Origin: JACRAR01 sp041674465
GTDB taxonomy: Bacteria; Pseudomonadota; Gammaproteobacteria; Burkholderiales; Rhodocyclaceae
DNA length: 21,018 bases
Direction of reading: 5' to 3'
NCBI GenBank assembly: GCA_041674465.1
Contig: JBAYVV010000064.1
Span: forward strand, 1 to 21,018
The notes beneath the pieces are model-generated. The model ran no database searches. It saw only the letters and a list, made by a program, of their open reading frames with translations, and had not been told where the DNA came from. How positions within the stretch are numbered: position 1 is the stretch's first letter; the number at the start of each line of letters is the position of its first letter. Of the stretch, positions 1 through 6,298 are shown one piece after another. Made by a program: the position numbers and the translations under genes.

Positions 1-657
1 CACAGTGGCAAGAAATATCAGCAGCGCCAATGAAATCAACAGAGAAACCAGCACGATGCTGCGGCGCTGCTGAAAACCCTGCTCGGACAAAACAATCTTC
101 TCGGCTCCCTTTTCGCCGACAAACTTGACGAAGTCGTTTCGGAATGACTTGAGTTGCTTGGCCAGTTCGTTGTCTATTCCTGCCACTGTGGCATCCGACT
201 CGGCGGTGTTTCCATGGTAGGCATCAATTGCAGCCAGGTATTTCCCGCTCATCGTCTTGTGTTCGTTTGTAATCGCATTCAAGCGGCTGATAAAACCGTC
301 AAATCCTGAGTGCCCTTCTGCCAGTTTGCTGAGCCCTTCCAGAGTTTGCGTCGCATACCTTTCGAAGCCCTGAACATTGGCGACAAACTCCTCCCGATGC
401 TTTTTCATTTTCTCAGCATCCGTCCCGCGTATCCATATGTCCTTGGCTGCCTTGACCTCCTTCAGAAAGTCCGATGTCATTCCACCGATATGGGCAAGAA
501 TCTGTACATCGCGATTAAGTCGTCCGAAATTTTCCGTTTCATCTTTCAGTGTGCTGCTTAACTGCAGCACACTGAATGTTGCCATCCCGACTAAAAGGAA
601 AAAGGCAATGGTGACCAAACCGAAAAGTTTGGTTTTAAGTGTCAGTTCATTGAACAT
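1..657 (-). CDS. Methyl-accepting chemotaxis protein, N-terminal part (runs off the window)
   Basis: This frame is open from an ATG at 657 down to base 1 (219 codons) and continues beyond the window. The protein starts MFNELTLKTKLFGLVTIAFF, a first membrane segment at about residues 8-30. A helical periplasmic region of about 165 residues follows, and a second membrane segment (VLVSLLISLALLIFLATV) sits at the window edge. This two-helix layout with a four-helix-bundle-like sensor region is that of chemotaxis transducers. The HAMP and signalling domains that would prove it lie outside, so a HAMP-containing kinase or cyclase is also possible. AGGA lies 9 bases before the ATG. The start overlaps the end of the truncated sensor stub upstream by 16 bases in another frame. 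The sensed ligand cannot be told. Confidence 0.8.
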   Translation of the reverse strand, partial: MFNELTLKTKLFGLVTIAFFLLVGMATFSVLQLSSTLKDETENFGRLNRDVQILAHIGGMTSDFLKEVKAAKDIWIRGTDAEKMKKHREEFVANVQGFERYATQTLEGLSKLAEGHSGFDGFISRLNAITNEHKTMSGKYLAAIDAYHGNTAESDATVAGIDNELAKQLKSFRNDFVKFVGEKGAEKIVLSEQGFQQRRSIVLVSLLISLALLIFLATV

Positions 658-857
658 GGTTGTGTATCCTGGTTCGTTTGGGCTAACAAGGAAACTGTCG
701 AGTACTGTTGCGCGCTCAACAAGCGTTGCATATCTTCGTACAGCATCCGGCTGACGTAGAACGCAAGTGCCCAGATGCCAACTACGAAGATAGCCAGGGT
801 AAACAGAGTCACTCTGGTCTTGAGTGACTTCCACTGAATGCTATTCAAATGAACCAC
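642..857 (-). pseudogene. N-terminal stub of a membrane sensor protein
   Basis: This is a 71-codon frame from a GTG at 857. It contains SLKTRVTLFTLAIFVVGIWA, a membrane anchor, followed by LAFYVSRMLYEDMQRLLSAQ. From memory, this pattern opens large PAS/GGDEF or kinase sensors in betaproteobacteria, in which the helix is followed by a long periplasmic domain. Here the protein instead stops after about 20 further residues, and its last codons run into the start of the chemotaxis gene. It begins only 6 bases after the marR stop. I read it as the leftover of a deletion that removed the sensor body and brought the chemotaxis gene up against it. A genuine small membrane protein is possible but less likely. 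Confidence 0.6.
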
Positions 858-863
858 GCAAGA

Positions 864-1343
864 TCACCAATCCGACATGGGTTTTCCCGCATATTTGTCA
901 TCACGAATACGTAATTGCGCAATGACTTCCGCTAGCGACGCATCTAGGGTCAAGAGTGCTTCTTTCGGCAAAGCCATCAAGGCTTCTGGCAAGATTCCCT
1001 GTGCAGGACCGGGTGCATTGGCCAGGAGTTTCGGAGCACTTTCGGACAGCCTCAAGCCAACCCGGCGTTGATCCTCAATGCTGCGCTCCTTGATGATCAG
1101 ACCCCTTGACACCAGCTTTTCGACCAACAGGCTGCATGTGGATTGATGGATCGACAAGCGTTCGGCCAATTCCGATACGCCGATTCCGACCATTTTCTCA
1201 ACCTGCTGCAATAACCACAACTGGGACCCGGATACGCCACAGGTCTCTTCCACCTCACGGAAATGCTGTCGAATGGAGCCGTAAATCAGGCGGAACTTCT
1301 TCAGGACTTCAATCGGCAGGGGATGATTTTCGTGGTCTTTCAA
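864..1343 (-). CDS. MarR-family transcriptional regulator
   Basis: A protein of 159 residues, the usual size for MarR proteins (140-170). A winged helix-turn-helix is visible at about residues 45-95: VSELAERLSIHQSTCSLLVE is the recognition part, followed by KLVSRGLIIKERSIEDQRRV, the wing with the family's D-x-R-R signature. The flanking helices would form the dimer interface. The chosen start is a TTG at 1343 with CAGGG a few bases upstream; the next in-frame ATG would cut into the DNA-binding domain. MarR dimers typically repress their own gene and a divergent neighbour. Here the divergent gene is a Pal-like lipoprotein, and the gap holds two ATTGCAAT palindromes, so local control is likely. 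The ligand is unknown. The sensor stub and chemotaxis gene follow on the same strand. Confidence 0.85.
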   Translation of the reverse strand: MKDHENHPLPIEVLKKFRLIYGSIRQHFREVEETCGVSGSQLWLLQQVEKMVGIGVSELAERLSIHQSTCSLLVEKLVSRGLIIKERSIEDQRRVGLRLSESAPKLLANAPGPAQGILPEALMALPKEALLTLDASLAEVIAQLRIRDDKYAGKPMSDW

Positions 1344-1396
1344 TTGATAACCCTGTAGGTATAGGAAGTTGTCAGAGACTACAGTTAAGCCACCGC

Positions 1397-1417
1397 TATT
1401 GCAATAAACATTGCAAT
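1397..1417. promoter_or_regulatory. Tandem ATTGCAAT palindromes, candidate MarR operator
   Basis: TATTGCAATA (1397-1406) is a perfect palindrome. A second ATTGCAAT (1410-1417) has its centre exactly 12 bases further on, a little over one helical turn. The pair lies in the marR/Pal-like divergent gap and overlaps the -35 element of the rightward promoter, as expected of an autorepressor site. Binding by the adjacent MarR protein is inference. Confidence 0.55.
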
Positions 1418-1427
1418 AAATTATATT
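1399..1427 (+). promoter_or_regulatory. Sigma-70-like promoter for the Pal-like lipoprotein gene
   Basis: The -35 element TTGCAA (1399-1404) and the -10 element TATATT (1422-1427) are 17 bases apart, 34 bases before the gene's ATG. The -35 box is the core of the first palindrome. On the opposite strand the same TTGCAA core is followed 17 bases later by TAGTCT (1381-1376), a weaker candidate for the marR promoter. Confidence 0.5.
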
Positions 1428-1460
1428 GTATTAAATTCATAACAGTCAGGGAGAATATTG

Positions 1461-2000
1461 ATGAAACGCCAAATTTTCATTGCTGCAGTGACATCTACTT
1501 TGCTTGCCGCTTGTTCCTCAACGCCCTCAGTAGTTGCAGATGCGCCGATTTCAGCACCCAAGCCGGCAGTGACCACAGCTCCGGTCGCCTCGTCCGCACC
1601 TGCAGCTGCCATTGAAACGACTGAGCAGAAAATAGCGCGGGTTATAAAAACCCTCGCCAATAAGAGTGTCTATTTTGACTACGACGATTATTCCATCAAG
1701 CCTCAGTATCAGGATCTCGTCAAACAGAATTACGACCTACTGATGTCCGCCCCAAATCTGGCGATTACTCTGGTGGGTAATGCTGACGAGCGCGGCAGCA
1801 GCGAGTACAACCTGGCCCTGGGACAAAAGCGGGCGGAATCAGTGAAGCGGATGCTCAAGATGTTGGGCGTACCGGAATCCAGGCTAGAGGCCATCAGTTA
1901 TGGCAAGGAAAAACCCCGTGCCATCTGCCACGAGGAAAAATGCTGGGCGGAGAATCGCCGAGTTGATTTTTCCCCTGAAATAAGAAGTAGAGGGAAATAA
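1461..2000 (+). CDS. OmpA/Pal-like peptidoglycan-binding lipoprotein
   Basis: A protein of 179 residues. The start is the ATG at 1461, with AGGGAGA 6 bases upstream; a TTG just before it is less likely. Residues 1-17 are a lipoprotein signal ending in LLAAC, with Cys18 the lipidated residue. An Ala/Pro/Thr-rich linker runs to about residue 50. The OmpA C-terminal fold follows: VYFDYDDYSI, then NADERGS (from Asn107), then YNLALGQKRAESVKRML and ENRRVDF. These are the peptidoglycan-binding residues of Pal. The protein should sit in the outer membrane and bind the cell wall. No tol genes lie nearby, so it is probably a Pal paralogue rather than the Tol-Pal component. Oddly, it has a close cysteine pair (CHEEKC, Cys156 and Cys161) in the last loop. 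Its promoter overlaps the candidate MarR operator. Confidence 0.88.
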   Translation: MKRQIFIAAVTSTLLAACSSTPSVVADAPISAPKPAVTTAPVASSAPAAAIETTEQKIARVIKTLANKSVYFDYDDYSIKPQYQDLVKQNYDLLMSAPNLAITLVGNADERGSSEYNLALGQKRAESVKRMLKMLGVPESRLEAISYGKEKPRAICHEEKCWAENRRVDFSPEIRSRGK

Positions 2001-2090
2001 CTTGCCTCGTTGATGTCACCTCTTCGGGAGACAACTGGACGTGCGGGGAAACATCGCATGCAGGTTTTCCAAGCCGCTTTGTCCTGACCT

Positions 2091-2516
2091 ATGAGCTCAA
2101 AACTCATCTTGTTGACCTGGCTTGTGGTCGCCTGTTTCCCAGCGTTGGCGTGCAATCCAGCTCCCGCCGAAAACTCCACAACGGCGACAGACTTGGCTTG
2201 GTCGGTCAAGGCGGATTTTGACTCAACACAAGTCTCAAGTATGTGTGACGACGCCTTTGATCAAATCTTGCGGCGACTGGATGTTCGCCACGATCTTACG
2301 CTTTCGCTTGAAGCGCTGTCTCCCGCCTGGGGCAGTGTGTCACTTGGACTGGCCAAGATATCTGCGGTGGCGATGCAGATTCAGCAGGCTATTCGGAAAA
2401 AGGAAAGCAAGTTTCACATCCCTATTGAAATTCGTCTCTCACCCAATGCAGGCGGGCAATCAAAACCATCTGAAAACCGTCCGTTTATTTTGCGGCTTCG
2501 GCAATACGATCGTTGA
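2091..2516 (+). CDS. Small exported hypothetical protein
   Basis: A protein of 141 residues that I do not recognise. It begins MSSKLILLTWLVVACFPALA, a convincing export signal: either cleaved after ALA, or a lipoprotein signal with VVAC (Cys15) as lipobox. The remainder is soluble-looking, with an amphipathic stretch around residues 55-100 and a basic tail. No clear ribosome binding site precedes the ATG and the gene ends without an obvious terminator, so it is only moderately supported. It lies between the Pal-like lipoprotein and the spermidine-synthase-like gene on the same strand, with gaps of about 90 and 155 bases, so an operon is doubtful. Confidence 0.45.
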   Translation: MSSKLILLTWLVVACFPALACNPAPAENSTTATDLAWSVKADFDSTQVSSMCDDAFDQILRRLDVRHDLTLSLEALSPAWGSVSLGLAKISAVAMQIQQAIRKKESKFHIPIEIRLSPNAGGQSKPSENRPFILRLRQYDR

Positions 2517-2671
2517 TACCCTTTCGGCTTGTTTTTAATGCGTGATCGGCCCAACTTGCTCATCGCAAGCTATGCACGCGGCATGCGCTACTCCTTGCTC
2601 TCTGGTGACTCCCCATTATTTCCAATGAGCCACGCACATCTCCCATCCACGACAGTAATCCGTTAGTGGCA

Positions 2672-3541
2672 ATGAAACTCCCGCATCTCTTGGATGTTCC
2701 CAATCCATTTATCGCAGCCCATGGCTGGTTGCGGCTCATGGAGCCTGTAGACACCCCTATCCAGAAACTTCAAACACTGCTACTGGATGGCACCTACCGC
2801 AGACCTTTTATCCTGGAAGACGGCCAGCTACGCAAGCTGCTCTTCGAATTCACTCACGTACAAAGCGTCATGACCATCGATGCCCCGGATACACTCACTT
2901 TGCGTTATACGCAAATGATGATGGGGTTCTTGCTATTTCAGCCTAACCCTGCAAATGTCCTGCTGCTAGGTCTCGGCGGTGGTTCGCTGGCCAAGTATTG
3001 TTATTGGCATTTGCCTTTAGCGAATATCACGGTAATTGAAATCGATTCCGATGTGATGGCTCTGCGTGGGCATTTTATGGTGCCTAAAGACAATGCCCGT
3101 TTCCGCGTCATTCACGGCGATGGTGCACAGCATGTCGGGGCGCAAGAGGAACCTGTCGACGTGCTGCTGGTCGATGCGTTCGATGGCAAGGGTATGGCGA
3201 AATCCGTGGCTGATCGGGATTTTCTACAAACCGCATACAACTGTCTTGCAGTTGACGGGGTCCTGGGAATGAACCTGGCTAGCGATAAAGCCCGCTACAA
3301 GACCTTAGTCGCGGATGCACAGTCGGTCTTTGACCATCAGGTTCACGTGATACTGGTCAGTGATGATCGCAACCATATTTTGTTTGCGCTCAAGAACCCG
3401 CAGTTTGTACCGAATTGGCGCAGCATGAAGCTTCGCGCGAAAGAACTGAAAAAGCAGTATCAACTCGACTTTCCGGCAATGGTGCAAAAGATGGAGCGTG
3501 CTTTGTGTGCGGGTAAAGAAAGCAAGGTCGATTCACTATGA
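2672..3541 (+). CDS. Spermidine-synthase-like (class I methyltransferase fold) protein
   Basis: A protein of 289 residues from the ATG at 2672 (a GTG at 2666 is the alternative; neither has a strong ribosome binding site). The Rossmann-type core is clear: VLLLGLGGGSLAKY with the glycine loop at 100-104, VIEIDSDV with acidic Glu123 that would hold the nucleoside, GDG around residue 150, and LLVDAFDG with Asp168, which aligns with the catalytic aspartate of polyamine synthases. The family moves aminopropyl groups from decarboxylated S-adenosylmethionine. No speD or other polyamine gene lies nearby, and many such stand-alone proteins have unknown substrates, so I do not call it speE. It has no signal peptide and is probably cytosolic. 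The following short reading frames overlap or directly follow its 3' end. Confidence 0.8.
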   Translation: MKLPHLLDVPNPFIAAHGWLRLMEPVDTPIQKLQTLLLDGTYRRPFILEDGQLRKLLFEFTHVQSVMTIDAPDTLTLRYTQMMMGFLLFQPNPANVLLLGLGGGSLAKYCYWHLPLANITVIEIDSDVMALRGHFMVPKDNARFRVIHGDGAQHVGAQEEPVDVLLVDAFDGKGMAKSVADRDFLQTAYNCLAVDGVLGMNLASDKARYKTLVADAQSVFDHQVHVILVSDDRNHILFALKNPQFVPNWRSMKLRAKELKKQYQLDFPAMVQKMERALCAGKESKVDSL

Positions 3542-3647
3542 TGATCTGATTGCCAGCGCATTGGGCACTGAACATACGACTGCGACGAATGACTTCGAAA
3601 AAACACAGCGCGCGTATCACAAATGTGCGGTGAGAACTCAAATGTGA
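3507..3647 (+). other. Short overlapping reading frame (uncertain gene or relic, part 1)
   Basis: A 46-codon frame from a GTG inside the end of the spermidine-synthase-like gene. Past that gene's stop it reads YDDLIASALGTEHTTATNDF and EKTQRAYHK, which looks protein-like rather than random. It stops at 3645-3647. A second frame covers the remainder of the gap. Together they could be a small gene broken by a one- or two-base shift near 3623-3640. I recognise no family. Confidence 0.25.
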
Positions 3648-3763
3648 CGCAAGGTCAATTGCAACTTGCGAATAACCTGGAGGCAAAGACCGAGCATATG
3701 CTCGATGGGGTGGATGTGTTGAGAGTTTGGCAAACAACGAAGAGAAGAGGACGGCTACGATGA
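3623..3763 (+). other. Short open frame with ATGA overlap to the HD-GYP gene (part 2)
   Basis: A 46-codon frame from an ATG at 3623. It contains VTQGQLQLANNLEAKTEHML and ends at a TGA that overlaps the HD-GYP start codon (ATGA at 3760-3763), an arrangement often used for translational coupling. It may be a real small leader gene, or the shifted 3' part of the frame that ends at 3647. No recognisable domain. Confidence 0.3.
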
Positions 3764-5022
3764 ACCCATTCCAGAAGCGCACCGCCATACGCATCGCCGC
3801 TGTGAGTATTGTTTTGGCGTCTATTGCTAGCCCTGTGGCATGGATTGTGTCGCGGGAAAGTGCGAAGGAAAGCGTCGTTTCTCTGGCCATCGAAGAGTCC
3901 GGACGATTGTTGCATCATTACGAAGCGATCGACATGAATGGCCCGGATGCCACCGATCACGCCAAGATTGCTGCCAAAACTATTTCTGGTGGATTGTTCG
4001 ATATCGCCGAAATATACGACAGCAAAGGCATCAAGCTTGCCGAATCGATGACCAAGGAGGGTGCGGCAGTTGAATCGTCTCTGCCACATCATGGCACGCC
4101 AAGCTACACCGCCGCCTCATATGAAAGCATACAGACGCCAGGGAAATCATGGGTTTTACGTGTTTTTGTTCCACTGCGCAATTCGGAAACCGACATGAGC
4201 CTGCCCATTACAGGCTATTTTGAAGGCATACGCGTTATTCCGGTGTGGCAAAAGGAGCAAATTATTGCAAGTTCCTGGGCTGTTGCATTGATGGTCGGAT
4301 TGGCATCTTTGCTCTGCGGTGCGGCGATCTATCCCGTCGTAATTTATCTGTCCGCCGACAATGAGCGTAAAGCACATGAGGTTCTCGACTCACATATCTC
4401 GATGATGGAAGCACTGGGTCGCGCCATTGCCAAGCGTGATTCCGATACTGGCGCGCACAATTATCGCGTTGCCTGGATCGCCGCACGGATAGCCGAGAAT
4501 ATGGGCTTGAAGGGAAGTACCATGCAGGCGCTGATTGCCGGCAGCTTTCTCCACGACGTGGGCAAAATCGGGATTCCCGACGCGATTTTACTCAAACCAG
4601 GAAAACTAGATGATGCCGAGTTGTTCATCATGCGCACTCATGTTGCGCAGGGTGAGGAGATTGTTACCGGCATGGGCTGGCTCGATGGTGCGAATGCGGT
4701 GGTTGCAGCACATCATGAAAAGTGGGACGGTTCCGGCTATCCTCGCAAGCTCGTGGGAGAATCAATACCGCTAGCGGCGCGAATATTTGCAGTCGCGGAT
4801 GTGTTTGACGCGCTTTGCTCCAAACGCCCCTACAAGGAACCCATGGGTTTCGAAGCGGTGATGGCAATTCTTGAGACGGACACAGGGAGCCATTTCGATC
4901 CGTCAGTCATGACTGAATTTCGCTCTTTGGCGTTCGAAATATTCAATCGCTTGGCAAGCTGCAGTGAAAGCGACACTCGGCTACTTTTGGAAGTCCGCGT
5001 ACGGCAGCACTTTAAGATGTGA
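3760..5022 (+). CDS. Membrane-anchored HD-GYP domain protein, probable cyclic-di-GMP phosphodiesterase
   Basis: A protein of 420 residues from the ATG at 3760, with AAGAGG 9 bases upstream (an in-frame TTG lies at 3727). A membrane helix at about residues 10-32 is followed by a periplasmic sensor region of about 140 residues and a second helix (VALMVGLASLLCGAAIYPVV) near 175-200. The HD-GYP catalytic domain fills the C-terminal half. Visible motifs are FLHDVGKIGIPD (His265-Asp266), the following metal-binding H-x-x-x-G-E-E, HHEKWDGSGYP (His318-His319, Gly326-Tyr327-Pro328) and DVFDAL. All key metal ligands and the GYP loop are present, so activity is expected: cyclic-di-GMP hydrolysis controlled by a periplasmic signal, affecting motility or biofilm. 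The neighbouring chemotaxis gene and response-regulator pieces fit a signalling island. Confidence 0.9.
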   Translation: MNPFQKRTAIRIAAVSIVLASIASPVAWIVSRESAKESVVSLAIEESGRLLHHYEAIDMNGPDATDHAKIAAKTISGGLFDIAEIYDSKGIKLAESMTKEGAAVESSLPHHGTPSYTAASYESIQTPGKSWVLRVFVPLRNSETDMSLPITGYFEGIRVIPVWQKEQIIASSWAVALMVGLASLLCGAAIYPVVIYLSADNERKAHEVLDSHISMMEALGRAIAKRDSDTGAHNYRVAWIAARIAENMGLKGSTMQALIAGSFLHDVGKIGIPDAILLKPGKLDDAELFIMRTHVAQGEEIVTGMGWLDGANAVVAAHHEKWDGSGYPRKLVGESIPLAARIFAVADVFDALCSKRPYKEPMGFEAVMAILETDTGSHFDPSVMTEFRSLAFEIFNRLASCSESDTRLLLEVRVRQHFKM

Positions 5023-5035
5023 AATGCGATTTTGA

Positions 5036-5221
5036 CGGCCGGAGAGCCCCATTTATCAATTGAAAAATGTTTATCGGCACGCACCAATCATTGCCATGAC
5101 GGCCAACGCTTTTGCCGAGGACAAGACGCAGTGCTTCGCGGCAGGGATGAATGGCTTTCTGATCAAGCCCTTTACCCCAGATATGCTGCTGCAATCGTTG
5201 CGCCGGCGGGAGGATAGTTGA
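5036..5221 (+). pseudogene. C-terminal remnant of a response-regulator receiver domain
   Basis: Starting 14 bases after the HD-GYP stop, a frame with no start codon of its own reads HAPIIAMTANAFAEDKTQCF, then AAGMNGFLIKPF and TPDMLLQSLRRRED, ending at a TGA (5219-5221). This is the last third of a CheY-like receiver: the P-I-I-A-M-T-A strand with the conserved Thr, the A-G-M-N-x-F loop and the Lys-Pro switch. It is the type found at the C-terminus of hybrid histidine kinases. The phosphoacceptor half is missing. The sequence upstream of residue HAP does not look like receiver, so the join probably lies around 5045-5078. Remnant of a deleted gene. Confidence 0.75.
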
Positions 5222-5772
5222 TCTACTTATTGGCTCGATGGCCATAGTTTGGTTGAAGCGGTTGTTCATCACACGAGAAGCTCGAAAATCCCGCAGATCA
5301 ATGTGGCTTGTTACCGAACGTCTCCGCCACAATCCGGGATCGGCCACCAAGTAGGTGAATGTCCTATAGTCCTTGAGGGTCGAGACCAGTAGTGCAAGTT
5401 TTCGGGAGAAGCCGCCGCTCAGACCTGGGGCGCTAGTCTTATAGTCGTCTGGACTGCCAGTGACGGCTGTACACCAGTTTGCCGCCTAAAGTGTCAATTT
5501 TGGCACGGGTGCCTCCTTGCTGGCTGTTGTCGCTCAATATCTTTGATTCCGAGCTTCGCCAAGGGCAGGTATTTGAGTCGAGCCACCGCTCAAAATGAAA
5601 ATCTATGCCTGCATCGAGTGACTCATGCTGGCCGTTATGAGACAGATGACCACTCGATCTCGCGGCCGAATGGCTGCCGTTGCGCTGTCGAAGGTTCATA
5701 CCCTGATCGGATTTATCATGAAAGGCAGCCCTGTTTGGTCCTGCCTACCGATGAACAGCCGGCAGTTTTCAA
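5222..5772. other. About 550 bases without a recognisable gene
   Basis: Between the receiver remnant and the convergent response regulator, several short frames occur on both strands. None has a signal, domain, good ribosome binding site or familiar sequence. No terminal inverted repeats, transposase fragments, tRNA or terminator were recognised. The stretch looks like decayed sequence left by the rearrangement that truncated the receiver domain upstream. Confidence 0.4.
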
Positions 5773-6147
5773 TCAGGCAACTTTCTTTGCAAGCACCCGT
5801 TCTACTGACGCGACGAGTTCTTCACCGCGAATGGGTTTGTACACAAAGCCATTCGCGCGCAGCGCAGCTACGCGCCCCAAACTGTCAAGATCGGTGCGCG
5901 ACGACACCACGATCACCGGCATTTCTCGGGTCAGTGGATCACCCCTCAGCGCTTTAAGCATCTCGAACCCATCGATGTAAGGCATGCACAAATCGAGAAG
6001 GACGAGATCGGGCTGCTGGTCGAGAATGGAACGGATGGCCAGGGCACCGTCTGTGAATGTTGTCACGACATGGCCAGCCTGCTCCAGATGAGCACTAATC
6101 ACCATGCACATCGATCGTTCGTCATCTACGACCAGTATCCTCGCCAT
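5773..6147 (-). CDS. Single-domain (CheY-like) response regulator
   Basis: A protein of 124 residues that is just a receiver domain: ILVVDDE (acidic Asp8-Asp9), LVLLDLCMP with phosphoacceptor Asp52, VIVVSSRTD with Ser82 in the Thr/Ser position, and YKPIRGEEL with conserved Lys104. There is no output domain. It would pass on phosphate or act by protein contact, as CheY, Spo0F or DivK do. The start ATG has AAGGTG a few bases upstream. No kinase is adjacent on its strand; the HD-GYP gene, receiver remnant and chemotaxis gene lie to the left. It is in the same direction as the serine-hydrolase lipoprotein gene upstream, with 150 bases between. The partner kinase is unknown. Confidence 0.9.
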   Translation of the reverse strand: MARILVVDDERSMCMVISAHLEQAGHVVTTFTDGALAIRSILDQQPDLVLLDLCMPYIDGFEMLKALRGDPLTREMPVIVVSSRTDLDSLGRVAALRANGFVYKPIRGEELVASVERVLAKKVA

Positions 6148-6298
6148 GACACACCTTAACCGTTGATCAGGATCATCTCGAGCGTCCTACAAGCCTGAAC
6201 AGACGCTGCCTGCCGAAGTCGCTCACTCGAATTTCGCATTCAAAAAGCCGCCACCGAGATTCGGTTGATTGGTCCCGAACCGCCGGGTCAATCTGAGG

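Noticed and set aside
2560..2640. Possible terminator CTTGC-TCATC-GCAAG near 2558-2572
   Set aside because: Only 5 bp of stem and no T-run after it.
5012..5350. Minus-strand 112-codon frame across the receiver remnant
   Set aside because: It is antisense to the recognisable receiver sequence and to the end of the HD-GYP gene; no domain or start signal.
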